Origin: Rotaria sp. Silwood1
Lineage: Eukaryota; Rotifera; Eurotatoria; Philodinida; Philodinidae
Assembly: GCA_905250075.1 (NCBI GenBank)
Contig: CAJNOP010000038.1
Span: forward strand, 492,334 to 556,333
Length of the DNA stretch: 64,000 nt
Reading direction: 5' to 3'
Made by a program: the position numbers and the translations under genes. The notes below the pieces were generated by a model. The model was not told the DNA's origin. It saw nothing but the letters and a program-made list of their open reading frames with translations, and did no database searches. Shown in pieces: positions 1 to 16,618 of the stretch. Every line of letters starts with the position of its first letter. Position 1 is the stretch's first letter.

Positions 1-103
1 TAAAATACGCACTGAAAAGTTTTTACTCATTTGGATATTCTTCGAAGGTAGTATTTTTTAATAAAACTGAAAAAAAGAAGCTTTGTAGTCTTCTTTACCA
101 CTA

Positions 104-725
104 ACGAGGGAAGCTCCCCAACTGACGGACGCCGTTCAACTCCGTATTATGGCTACAAGGTAGGTCTCTATGAGACTAAGAAAACCTTAAAACGATTCAT
201 GCCCATGACCTATCGATGAAGAGTTATGACCGTTTTACTGAATTTTGGACATGCGACAAGGGATTTCCAAAAAAATCGAATTAAAGAATTTCGACCTGAA
301 AATTTGCCCATAGGTTAGGTCTAATGGTCATTAAAATTGCTTGAAAGTTTCAGCCAAAGCGAATGTTCTTTTCTCGAGATATTGAATGGTCAAGTAAACT
401 CGGTTTTTGTGACCTGTCTGTGAAAACTGACTATTTTTTGACCATTCAATATCTTGAGAAAGAACATTCGTTTTGGCTGAAACTTTCAAGCAATTCTAAT
501 CACTATGAGACCTAACCTACGGGCAAATTTTCAGGTCGAAATTCTTTAATTCGATTTTTTGGAAATCCCTTGTCGCATGTCCAAAATTCAATAAAACGGT
601 CATAACTCTTCACCGATAGGCCATGGGCACGAATCCTTTTAAGGTTTTCTTAGCCTCATAGATACCTACCTTGTAGCCATAATATGGAGTTGAACGACGT
701 CCGTCAGTTGGGGACCTTCCCTCGT
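104..725. repeat. Long foldback (hairpin) element 1
   Basis: A near-perfect inverted repeat. The left arm, about 104-394, is repeated in reverse complement at about 438-725, with a spacer of roughly 45 nt. The arms differ by scattered substitutions only, so transcription would give a stem of about 285 bp. The outer ends read ACGAGGGAAG and CTTCCCTCGT. I see no open reading frame of note inside it, so it would be a non-autonomous element of MITE or foldback type. It contains the core ATAACT-N4-A(C/T)CG shared with the other three hairpins of this window. It lies upstream of, or in an intron of, the gene whose exons begin at 866. Confidence 0.9.
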
Positions 726-865
726 AAGATAATAATTAGCTCGATTAATTAAAGTATAACACAAATATTCAAATCTTTTTTTTTTGCATCGTGATTTTAG
801 GTATCATCTATACTGATAATACTTTTTTCAAAAACAAAAATTCTAAATTTCGATTTCTTTTACAG

Positions 866-1418
866 GTAAAGGTAATGAACCATTAGCTATTGATCCATCA
901 AAAGTAACTCCAAAATATCTTTGTAAATGTGGTAATGAAATAATTAAAGTACCATTAAATACGGATAGTGAAAAAAATGGTAAATAATTCTTTGATATTC
1001 ATTACTATTTATATTTAATAATAATATTTATTAAGGTTTTGTTGTACGTTTAAATAATGCAGAATTAGATTCTTCTCTAATTCATGGAGTTAAAGATAAA
1101 CAAATATTTTTTAAATCACTTCCAAATAAAATACCTAAACAAAATTCTCTACATGTAATGGTATCAAAAAAAAGTGTTTCAAAAACAATTAAATTAAAAC
1201 ATAATCCATATGATGGTCTTGATGAAAATACTCTTTTAAATTTTTGTATAAATTATGTGGAAAATAGTAAATATAAACGATTTCTTGTTTTCAAATAAAA
1301 TACAAACAATACATCTATTTTTTTTTGATATATTTTAGGTGATAATCCACATAATCATAAAAATGACCGATACAAAATTTCAATGCAAAAAAATGAAATC
1401 AATCGAATCAATACATAA
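866..1418 (+). CDS. 3' end of an unknown gene (three exons)
   Basis: Three exons join in frame with canonical GT-AG introns: 866-979, 1036-1266 and 1339-1418, ending in TAA. The first exon follows a clear acceptor (CTTTTACAG) and has no start codon, so more coding sequence lies upstream, either beyond the hairpin or outside the window. The encoded piece is about 140 residues, Lys- and Asn-rich and hydrophilic, with one CKC motif (CKCGNEIIKVPL) and a basic tail rich in Asn, His and Lys. I see no membrane segment. I do not recognise the family. Reading through the last donor gives an alternative end after RFLVFK at 1297-1299. The coding call rests on phase-compatible splicing and codon use like that of its neighbours. 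Confidence 0.55.
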
Positions 1419-2199
1419 CTTTACTTGAAAAAAAAAAATTTTTTTGCTGTTGTTGTATATTTGTCTCATGTGAAAATAATATGTTCGTGTTTAGTCTTCT
1501 CAATATTAATGATTATTGAATCCGGTGTTTTTATTTTAAGAGCATATAAAACAAAAAGTCTTTTTTAAAATATAATATATTTCCTGGATTAAAAAGATGA
1601 CTCGAAATATACCGAGTAAAATAGCTTCATTGAATCAAGAATAATTGTGACTATTAGAATAAACTTTTGGTTTTTAAACAAATCAAATACTTATTTAGAT
1701 TTAATCATATGATATATGAGAGATTTTCAAAAATTCTACTCTTGATGTATATTAAAATATGTAAAGATCAAAGTGGAACTATTAACATTCATCTAATTTA
1801 TTTAATATGATGAGCAACATTTGTTGAATTAAAAAATGAATCTAGTAGAGTAAATTTATCGGGCGATATTGAAACAATATCATCTTGTTTTACATTTTTA
1901 TTAATGAATATTCCATGAAAGTTTGTCCTAAAAACTATTATTTAGCAGTTAGATTAGTAACAATATCAGAAAAGTTCACTAGCCCTCCGTCCTGCTTAAA
2001 ATGTGTTGAGTTCCTCATCACATTTCTTCTGGTTACTCCAATGACGATGAAATATTTCTAAGTGTATGTCTTCGTCTTCAGTTGACTTTACGCTGGTTTG
2101 TAGAACGCGATGAGCTGATTTCGATGACAAAAAAAGCGTTCTTCTCCGTAGATTATTATTTCGGAAATTTTAATTTTTATGCTAGTGTTGCTCTTACCA

Positions 2200-2390
2200 T
2201 TGAGAATTTTAACATAGAATGCGTCTTAATGGACGGTACAAATCAATACAATCAACATAAATAGAAATCATAACATCGTCTATACTTTTCAATACCATTA
2301 ATATGATAGCTGTACGGAATTGAATGACACACATAGTTACGATTTCTATTTATGTTGATGGGTCAAGTCAATTAAGACGCTTGTAGCATT
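2200..2390. repeat. Degenerate inverted repeat
   Basis: The segment at about 2219-2273 recurs in reverse complement at about 2337-2381. Both contain the palindromic partners of ATTTCTATTTATGTTGAT and GCGTCTTAAT, with a 9-nt deletion in one arm. Weaker similarity continues outward on both sides. It looks like a decayed hairpin element, shorter and older than the four long ones. Confidence 0.6.
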
Positions 2391-3218
2391 GAAGTTTTCA
2401 ATATTGACAACAAAACTAACATCTTTCAGTCGTTTTTCTGATATCGATACAGTTAATAACAAAGAACGATTTATATCATTGCAATCAGTTTGTTGAGCTC
2501 TTTAAACTAGCATGCAGCCAGTATAAAATAAAAACTCACACTTGCGAACCTTCGTTTGTAAGTTAGATGTTTATTATTATCAATAGAATAGGATTCATTG
2601 CTAAAGAACGTCTAAGTGAATGAGGAAAAGTAACAAGCATTTATGAACATTCAAACATTGATTATTTATATTCATTTATTTATTCACTAAGTGTTCAAAA
2701 GAAGGTAAAAGAATCAATATAGCCGGACCGTAGAATCACATCCTATATTTCTTACAATAGTACTTAATTGAATTTCTAAAGAAATCCTAAGAAAACATCT
2801 AATCAACTGGATAGAAGTGCACAGAAAGTTCGGTCATAAAAATGCAATTTTTACCTGAATGTCCTTTACTTTATGAAGGACTTTATAGACTAAAGAATAG
2901 CGACATCTAACATGAACACAAAAAAGAATAGAGGAAATCGCTCATTAAATATGAGATTTTCGTTCATAACTCAACTCGTTCTCCATCATCAATTCTTGTC
3001 ATTTAATTTATTGTTCATTCGCACGTACTACAACGACTCATCGTCACTGAATAGTCATCTTAACCTTTTTTCGTTCGCGTTAACTGAACAAACAAACCAT
3101 CTTCAACTCTTATATGTGTGTGTGTGTATCTACCTTTTCTCTTCTTTTTTTCATCATTTTCATCTTGTTGAATTAGTCGTTAAATTAAATAGGAGTACAC
3201 AGATATCTTTGTTATCGG

Positions 3219-3230
3219 TTTCTTTTTTAG
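3219..3230 (+). promoter_or_regulatory. Splice acceptor just before WDR47 start
   Basis: A pyrimidine tract ending in TTTTTTAG stops 3 nt before the ATG at 3234. It fits either a 5'-UTR intron or a spliced-leader trans-splice acceptor. It also supports the choice of this start codon. Confidence 0.55.
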
Positions 3231-3233
3231 ACA

Positions 3234-8128
<4,895 letters not shown>

Positions 8129-8473
8129 CTAAATCAAATTCAATTATCTTTCTTTCGTTTGTTTTTTTTTTTGGTCGATCTCATTTGCTTTTTTTTTTAA
8201 TGTTTTTCTTTTTTGCTTTTGTAATTTAATTCAAACAAAATCATACTATCGATTATTGATAATAACAAACAAATAATAATTTTTGTTTTTTTTTTCATAG
8301 TATTAGTTTGTGAAGACAAAAGAAAATTTTCGAAAATAATTCGCAAATGTGCTGATATATATAAAAATTTAAGTGTTTTTTTTTTATTCAATTAATGTAT
8401 ATTTTTGTTTTTGGCTTTATATGAGATAAATATAATAAGAATTATTTGATTGTATTATTTTATTTTATGATAA

Positions 8474-8479
8474 AATAAA
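8474..8479 (+). terminator. Possible WDR47 polyadenylation signal
   Basis: AATAAA about 350 nt after the WDR47 stop, followed by an A-rich stretch. Earlier near-matches exist, so the site actually used is uncertain. Confidence 0.35.
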
Positions 8480-9040
8480 AATTAAAAAAAAAATAATAAT
8501 CGATTAATGAAGATTAATTGTTTAATCTGTGAAAAAATTTTCATCAAATGTTTTATTTCTTAATTGTTATTTTTTGTATTATATTGAAATATTAATGCAA
8601 TTTTGAAATGAGAAAACGGATTTCTTTATATATTTGCTTTTTGATAAAATAATATTTTCGAAATTAGATTTATTGCTTGAAGATAATCTAAAAATGTTTC
8701 ATTATATAAATTTTACAAAACTGTTGAGAAGATACAGATCTACACTTAAGTACCTTGTATGCTTCGATCTCTTTTTGCTTGATGAGTATATTTCGAAATC
8801 GTAAAATCAGTTCTGTCAATCCGCTCCGAATCATGAAATGGCGTCACATACACTCTATAGAGATTTTCGTAATACTGCACGAACATCCCTTAGTGATCTT
8901 TGATTAATGACTTTATTATCGAAATTGTGAATTTTATCATTTGATGGTACAAAATTGGCTTTCTATATACTATACTTCTTGATAATATCAATTCTCTTGA
9001 AATAATGAAAGCGGATAATATTTAAAATTCAATTTTAATA

Positions 9041-9054
9041 TTTGTTAATTTCAG
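9041..9054 (+). promoter_or_regulatory. Splice acceptor abutting the GST start codon
   Basis: TTTGTTAATTTCAG ends exactly at the base before ATG (9055). Either a 5'-UTR intron ends here or a spliced leader is added directly before the start codon. Confidence 0.6.
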
Positions 9055-9923
9055 ATGGCACTTTTATTTTATCATGATTTCATGTCACAGCCCTGTCGGG
9101 CTTTATATATTTTTCTTAAAATGACTGGTATTCCATTTCAAGCAAAAGATATTGCATTAAGAAAAGGTCAACATATGACTAATGATTATGTTCAAATAAA
9201 TCCATTTAAAAAAGTACCAGTTATTAATGATTCAGGTTTTATTCTTACTGAAAGGTAATCTCAAAACAAAAAAACATCAACAAAAAAAAACATTTTTTCT
9301 TAAGTGTGGCAATTTTAACATATCTTTGTGATAAGCATAAAAAACATGATTGGTATCCAACAGAATTACATAAACGAGCACGTATTAACGAATATACACA
9401 TTGGCAACATGCAAATTTACGTGCAAATGGTTCAATGCTTTTTCAAACAAAAGTAAAAAAAAAACAATAAAAATTATTCATTATATAACAACTCACGACG
9501 TTTATTGCTTGTTTTTTTTTAGGTGATTATACCACATATTAAAAAAAAACCACCAACAGATCGTGAATTAGAAAAATGGTATAAACGATGGGAAGAATCA
9601 ACCGATGGTCTTGAAAATGTTTGGCTCAATCGATCATCTTATTTAGCTGGTAATCATATAACTATTGCTGATTTACTTGGTAAAATTCTATTTATTATTA
9701 TGATTAAATTATATAAATTAGAAATTATATTTGAATAGGTATTTGTGAAATGATGCAACCAATAGCTGCTGGTTATAATTTGGATACAAATAAATTTCCT
9801 CGTGTTCAAGATTGGATGGAACGAATTAAGAAAGAAACTCAACCACATTTCGATGAAGCACATATTATTTCAATGCGTTTGAGAGAAAAAATTTTACAAG
9901 AAGAAAAACAAAAGATTTATTAA
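9055..9923 (+). CDS. GSTT1: Glutathione S-transferase, theta class
   Basis: Four exons (9055-9254, 9305-9452, 9523-9679, 9739-9923) encode 229 residues, the usual length for a cytosolic GST. The N-terminal thioredoxin-like domain shows the theta signature MSQPCRALYIF; Ser11 matches the catalytic Ser11 of theta GSTs, which replaces the tyrosine of other classes. NPFKKVPVIND and the TES-V motif that binds glutathione's gamma-glutamyl group follow. The helical C-terminal domain includes YLAGNHITIADL. The enzyme conjugates glutathione to electrophiles in the cytosol. The join AG|TGTGGCA restores the ESVAILTYL motif, which supports the first intron. Whether it is closest to GSTT1 or another theta paralogue cannot be settled by eye. 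Confidence 0.92.
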
Positions 9924-11465
9924 TAATAAATTTCATATCTATTGATATTCTTTTTTTCTTTCTTTACTTCATTCTGCTGCAATAGAAAAGTCTTTTCTTT
10001 TTACTAAACTTTATAATGAATAAAATAGAGATGATCAATTTCAAAGAAGTTCATTTACAAAAAAAAAATATTATAATTGTGTATTGAACAAAATTGTTTA
10101 ATATAAGTTTCTATTAAATATAATTGTGATGAGAGACTCGAGGAAATGATCTCATAATCGAGAAAACTTTTATCATTCATCGATTTCCAAAAACTCACAT
10201 AAATCTAGTCAACTGTAGAAAAATCTTCTGGTTGAAACATTCTGGAATTAGGAAATTTACATTTATAATAAATGATGTATTCATACAATATTGTACTGTA
10301 ATGGTCATCATCTTTTCCATGTTGAAACTTGTATATTCTTATTTGCTAAATCTTAAAAACAATATTTTTCAAACAAAAAGAAAAAAAACCAGTATTTATA
10401 ATTTTTAAATCTATGATAATTTTTAGTTTCATCATTAACAATTTACATGATTTGAAAAAAAAAAAGAATATCTTCAATTGTCTAATATTTAATATTTCAA
10501 ATACCGATGAAAACTTATCAAATGGATGAAATTGATTACTTTGTACTCTTAAAGATCAATAGTAAATTCTATAATTATACAGGCCTTTTAATGATATGCA
10601 TGGCTTTTGTATTCGTTATTTTTCAATACTTTTTAGTTGACACATCTTCTCTTTTCTCTCACTCATCTTGTTTATACGATAGATCGACAGGCGATAGACA
10701 TAATTACAATTTGATTCGTTCGATAGTTATATTTAGTATATATGGAAGCATTTATATATATATGTCCAATGTTAGAAAGAGACATAAATATTAATTGTTG
10801 GCGAACATATGTCATAACGGAAAAGTTTTTTTTTTTTTTTTTTGAAAAAAAAATCTTCAAGGCTTGATTGATGATTATTAACATTAGAAAAGATTGTACA
10901 TTTGCATAATCAGAAGCCACTAAAAGCTTATCGTTTTCTTTCTCGAGAAGGGATGTTTTTTTTTTTTTTCTTATTTGGAACGAATAAGAATTCTCTAACA
11001 ATCTAACCAATGAAAAATTGATCCGTTCTGTAGATTTTTCTATGACGAGAGAAGAAAAACAAGAAAAAAAAAAAAAAAAGAAAGAACATTCTACAAATTA
11101 AAGAAAAAAAGGTGCGTAGGAGAAAGCAACAAAAAAAAAGAAAGAACAAATCAAATTATCTATCGAAAAGAACGATTCACATATACATACATACATACAG
11201 ACAGTCAGACAAACATATATAGTCCAAAGAGCCTAACACATCAACAAGAAAAAAAATATTTGATTAATTGTTCGAACGGAAAATATAATCATATATATAT
11301 TTTTCTTTTTTACTTTCTCATCATACAAATATTAAAAACTAATAATATATTAGTTAAAAGGAAAAGACAAGACAATAATTTGATTTGTGGTGAGTAGGTT
11401 TATCATTATTTTGAGATTATTCAAAAACAATTTTGTTTTTTTTTTTTTCTTTTAATATTCTAAGT
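9924..11465. other. Intergenic region before NKX6
   Basis: About 1.5 kb, rich in A and T homopolymers, with a CATA-type tetranucleotide run at about 11180-11200. No coding sequence supported. The upstream control region of the homeobox gene probably lies here. Confidence 0.55.
10019..10024 (+). terminator. Likely GST polyadenylation signal
   Basis: AATAAA about 96 nt after the GST stop codon, the expected spacing for a short 3' UTR. Confidence 0.5.
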
Positions 11466-14005
11466 ATGTTATTACCACCTTGTTGGACATTATCATCAAC
11501 ATCTATTGAAAATTCATCATCATTTAATGATATTATGTTATCAACAGCAACAACATCGAATCAACATCAACCAAATTTTTGGTTTACTGGTAATCATTTA
11601 CCATCATTTTTTTCATCACCATCATCAACAACAATAGGAAATGGTGGTGGTAGTGGAGGAATAGATAAATATTCTTATATACCACAAACAACAACAAATA
11701 AAATTTTATTTGATACAAATCCATGTAGTTCAAATTCAACAAGTTCACCACCATTATCAAATGATTTTTTATTAACACGTTCAAATCCAACAGCAACATT
11801 AAATTTAACACAATTTAATTATATTCAACAAAATCATCATCATTTATCATCACATAATTTTCTTCCACGAGATGATTGGTCACAAATACCAATGACACAA
11901 ACAACAAATTCTTCAACTTCTGCTATATGGGCAAAGGGTAAGAGAAACAAAAAGAAAAAAACAAATGTTTCTCTCTTTCTCTCTCTCTCTCTCTTACATC
12001 AAAATCATTTATATGCCATCCTATTCTAATATAAAAATAGAAGAGAATGAGGTTGCTCAATACCTCATATATATATATATATATACATTCATCCATCCAT
12101 CTATTCATATTCTATGTCTTAATGGTTATTCGATGATTGGAAGGATGATTTATAATATTTGTCGCCGGCACATTACATCTGCTTAAGCTCGTTTTTTATG
12201 CAATACAAAAAAAATCATGACAATATATTTCCGTTTTTTCATCAAGTGACACTTTCAGCTTCATCTATCAAGTAACATTTGAATGAATATAGACATCCTA
12301 TGATTTCCTTTGACCACCCAGAGAGAGAGAGAGAGAGAGAGAGAGGACAATTTGTCATTTTAAAATAGTACCAGTACGAATGACCTCTGTTATTTTCCTT
12401 GGGCTTTTTTTTTGCGTGACGCTTATATACATATCATTCTTATTGCTCAATTGATTTGTTGACACATTATTATTGGTTAAACTTCGATTTCTTCCCTATT
12501 AAACACCTTATATATATGATACACATATGTATAAGTGTCGTTTTAATGAGATCAACACATATTTAATGAGTAACAAATGACAAGTTTCTTTTTTTTTGCG
12601 TACGAATCAATAAGACATAATATTCGTGATCGGAAGAGCGAAAAAAAAAAACAAAACAAAAATAAGATAAATTAATTGAAACGAGTCTAGAAGGTGAAAG
12701 CAATGAGCCGAAACATCTTGTGAGAAAAAAAAAAAAAAAACAAGTACGCATACAAATCATATTGTGTCATATTGAGAATATGTCGGCTTTATTCTTAAAA
12801 GAGAATTTATCTTTCAATAGATATTCGTCAATGAACCATCATAGCATATAAAAAAAGAAGAATTGATCTACTTGTTCGAATACATCATTAGATTTATTAA
12901 AAAATACGCTTCATTGCATGTCTATATAATATATTCGATACAAAAATAATTTAATATTATCGAAGGTAAATGACTATTATATAGCGCGACATATACACCA
13001 TTAAAATAAAGGAGAAAAATGCACGACATCATTTTAATTCGTAAGGTATATTTATACACTAAATAAATAGCAAAAGTGCAAAAAAGAAACAACAAGGATA
13101 CTATATGAATATAATCTATGATGATAAAAAAAAAAAAGAAACTTCTCCACTATTATAATATCTAATTGATAATCATATATATATATATATGATGATCGAT
13201 TGAAAAATGATTTTGCCGGTATACCATGAAATTGTCATCAAACACATATACTCAAAAGTGCATCCACTCGAAAAGTAAGATCGATGTTTATGAATGCACA
13301 TATGAGAGACAATGCCATCATCAATGTGTAAATGTGCACATGTCATTCTTTTGACTTTTTTTTTTTGATCTTATTCTCAAGTATGTTTACAGTATACATA
13401 TGTATTGAGAGAGAGAAAGAAAGATATTAATAAAGCGTAAATTCTGATTGCTCTTTTTTTTGTTTTTATAATAAACAAATAATTTCTGATTGATAAATTT
13501 TTAGGTGGTGTTCCAATTGATAATTCTCAAATAACACATTATTCTGATATTGTTAATGGTAATGAATCAATAAAAGATGTTAAACGTAAAAGTAGTCGAC
13601 CAACATTTACTGGTCATCAAATATTTGCATTAGAAAAAATGTTTGAAAATACAAAATATTTAGCTGGAACAGAACGTTCAAGACTTGCATCACAATTAGC
13701 TATGAGTGAAGCACAAGTTAAAGTAAAAAAAAAAGATCGTTTTTTTTTTGTTTCTTTTGTATTGAAAAAAAAAACAAATATTAGAAAGTAAATTTTGTTT
13801 TCTTTTTTTTGTAGGTTTGGTTTCAAAATAGGTAGGATTATATTCAAATTGATTTTTTTTTATTATTGAATATTTTTATAGACGTACAAAATGGCGAAAA
13901 AAACATGCTGCTGAAATTCATGGAAGTGGAACTGGTAGTAAAAAAACAAAACAACGAAATGATGGATCAATACCTAATATTGAATCGGATTCGAGTTTAA
14001 CTTAA
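11466..14005 (+). CDS. NKX6: NKX6-type homeobox transcription factor
   Basis: Four exons (11466-11937, 13505-13722, 13815-13831, 13882-14005) give 276 residues. The homeodomain reads [17 protein letters not shown], then [13 protein letters not shown], then [19 protein letters not shown]. It is diagnostic of the NK6 class: TKYLAG and the [11 protein letters not shown] tail match vertebrate NKX6 closely. The long Ser/Thr/Asn-rich N-terminus carries SFNDIM, which resembles the eh1-like repressor motif of NKX6 proteins (INDIL). In other animals NKX6 factors repress genes during motor-neuron and gut or pancreas patterning. Exon 3 is only 17 nt and encodes homeodomain residues 47-51 plus part of Arg52. 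A TTG-initiated extension upstream is only a T-run and was not used. The acceptor CTAAG ends one base before the ATG. Confidence 0.92.
11938..13504 (+). other. Large first intron of NKX6
   Basis: A 1.57-kb intron, long compared with the other introns here. It holds simple repeats: CT at about 11975-11993, TA at about 12067-12085, GA at about 12321-12346 and AT at about 13177-13191. I see no second gene in it. Its length fits an intronic enhancer, but no specific element is visible. Confidence 0.6.
12321..12346. repeat. GA microsatellite
   Basis: About 13 uninterrupted GA units in the first NKX6 intron. Confidence 0.85.
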
Positions 14006-14260
14006 ATTGTTCATTAATATGTGTTTTTTTTTTGATTTTTAGTGTTTAAGCTATATGTGAACAAAAGAAAAAGAGATTTATTCTGTACATTTTCTATCTC
14101 ATTCGCGAAATTAAAATTGTTTTTTTTTTTTTTTTCTTTTTTTGTATGTGCTTGTTTTATATCATTATTTGAATATGCTAGAAAAAACGAAAAAGATTGT
14201 TTCAATTTAAAATTAAACAAATATATCAAGCAGAAATATTACATATTGTATCGGAAGTTG

Positions 14261-14266
14261 AATAAA
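14261..14266 (+). terminator. Possible NKX6 polyadenylation signal
   Basis: AATAAA (overlapping a second copy) about 260 nt after the NKX6 stop codon. Confidence 0.4.
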
Positions 14267-15676
14267 TAAATATTTTGTATTATATTTAATATAGAAATGA
14301 ATAGTTTATCTAATAAAGAATAGATTGATTAGTTATCGAACATTTATTATACATAGACAAAGTTTAAATATAATTAAACTATTTGATAATTTTTCTATAG
14401 TGAAATATCTAATTTTGAATTATATGTTGACTGATGTTCGCTTTTTTTTAATATTCATAATGTATATCTTAATCGTAATCGTTGATATATTATTTGGATT
14501 AAGGTGAATTATTAGGTTGATTGGTTCTGATCAACCAATCATTGATTATTAAGATAAGTTAACGCTTATCATCTCTCTTTTCAATTTGATGAATGATGAA
14601 CGAACTCGAAAGGAGTTGAAATAGGGTAAGACTGATTCGAAAGGTAAACTTTTGTACAAAGGTTTTAATCGATTACAACATTTATATAATGTTATATTAA
14701 TGTTCAAAACTTTTAATTTCTCATTAAAAGAAAATAATCTCAATATTATAATATAGATGTTGTAATCGTGACCAGATGTTTATATAGGTATGTTAGTTTA
14801 TTTGTTAAAAACATTCGAAGAATAGTATTTAGTATCCATAGTAGGACATATTATAAATTTAATATAGAAATCTTTTTATTTTGTTTAGTTATTTGAGTAT
14901 CTTTTTAATCTAATCGATCAAAAATTGACGACACTTCTAATATAATTATTTTAAAATCCTTATATAAACTAGAAACAAAATTGAAATTAAGATATAACTA
15001 GAATTGGAATATCAGAACTATTTTTATTCGATAATATTTTTTTTTAGTTGTTATTTTTGGTAATACTTGACATGTCTCAGTAATTTAGTCTATTCATTGA
15101 TTTTTGTACAATTACATCGCTTGAAATAACGTTTTGTTAAACAAAAAATTCCTATTTTTTGTTTTTTAATATGTACATTATTTTGTAGGATACTTTTACA
15201 ATACTTATCAATAAGATCACAATGACTAAATTTTTCTGTTTTTTTTTTTATTCTACTTGTAGTAAAAAAAAAACATGTGATTGTATGACTTTATCTCTAG
15301 TTAGATCTTAATCTTTGTCCAATCAATACAAAATTGGTACGAAGTACGTTGCATGAATTAAAATGATCAAATATTTTTTTTTTTTATACGTTAATTAATG
15401 AATAGAAATTATTAACAAGTAGTCGAAAAATTAGTTTATACAATAGTCAAAAAAAATTTTCAGAGTCGAAGTCAAAGAGTTTGATTTCGTAGGATTTAAA
15501 TCTTAGTATGAATAGTAAACATAATATATCCACCATTTGCTAATAAACTCTTATAATATTAAATGTGTTTATAGAATCATTTTTTTGTGCTTTTATTTTT
15601 CAAGAATAATTTATACATTCTATGTTATAATTGTATAAAGCTATTAATAATTTTTACTAATTACTGTCCGTTTCTA

Positions 15677-16352
15677 AATATAGTGCGCGCCACTGTTTTT
15701 TAAATAACTCAAGAACGCAACGAGCTAGAGACCTGCGGTTTTCATCAATCAATAGATGACATAGGGGACGTCTTTTTCTCAAATAATGTATCAGGCGAAA
15801 TCCTTTTAAAACTACTCATCTTTCAAAAACATGGAAAAGAATGCATGAAAATGACCTGCCATCTAGATGGAATTTTCATTTTGACCTTTGATTTAGATAG
15901 AGGAACTTGAGATCTATAGTTTAAGATACAATGCACTTTCTTACTTTTCCTTATGTTTTCATCGAAATGTTCCGCTACTATGATAAAAATGCAAAAAACA
16001 TAGTACAAAAATCAGTAAAATTCCCTATTATTTGCACATGTAAATACATGGTTCCATTTGGTCAACGTTAGAATGCAATAAGAAAAGTATTTGCATCGTA
16101 TCTTGAACTGTAGATTTGAAGTTCCTCTATCTAAATCAAAGGTCAAACTGGAAATTTCATCTGGATGGCAGGTCATATTCATGCATTCTTTTACAAGTTT
16201 ATCAAGGATGAGTAGTTTTAAAAGAATTTCGCTTGGCACATTAAGTGAGAAAAAGACGTCCCCCTGTCTCATCTATCGATTGGTGAAAACCGCAGGTGTC
16301 TGGCTCGTTGCGTTCTTGAGTTATTTAAAAAATAGTGGCGCACACTATATTT
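15677..16352. repeat. Long foldback element 3
   Basis: The left arm (about 15677-15945) and right arm (about 16080-16352) are inverted copies with scattered mismatches around a spacer of about 130 nt. The ends read AATATAGTGCGCGCC and its near complement. Both arms carry ATAACTCAAGAACGCAACG. The overlapping open frames on both strands are a by-product of the arms; I see no protein similarity. Confidence 0.88.
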
Positions 16353-16618
16353 TGAAATGGATAGTAGTAAATATTATTTTATTAATTAAAATTTGAATAA
16401 AACTAATCATTTAATATATGTTAAAAATTTTTTTTGAAATCTTTTAGATAGCAATATTTAAATTTAAATGAATAATTGTATTCATTTTTGTCTTTTTTTA
16501 TTATTTTTTTTTCCGGAAACAAAAAACAAAAGTTTTGTTCTACAATATTTGAGATTATTTTAATAGAAATGTTTTTATAAAAATCAAACACAAAACAATA
16601 TTATTATACATTTATATC

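Larger units (their letters stand above)
1419..3233. other. Intergenic region
   Basis: About 1.8 kb between the end of the unknown gene and the WDR47 start. It is AT-rich, with only short non-conserved open frames. It holds a decayed inverted repeat at about 2200-2390 and a short TG run near 3118-3128. The WDR47 promoter should lie here, but I cannot point to an element. Confidence 0.6.
8129..9054. other. WDR47 3' flank and GST 5' flank
   Basis: About 0.9 kb with T-rich stretches after the WDR47 stop, several possible polyadenylation signals and no convincing coding sequence. Confidence 0.6.
14006..16618. other. Intergenic region with a hairpin element
   Basis: About 2.6 kb between the convergent NKX6 and TMEM genes. 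Apart from the hairpin at 15677-16352 and a small palindrome at about 14515-14541 I see only AT-rich DNA with no conserved open frame. Confidence 0.6.

Noticed and set aside
11433..11465. N-terminal extension of the NKX6 frame
   Set aside because: It starts at TTG and codes only a poly-Phe run from a T tract; the ATG at 11466 follows a splice acceptor.
16012..16396. Open frames within hairpin element 3
   Set aside because: Overlapping frames on both strands follow from the inverted arms; no protein-like features.
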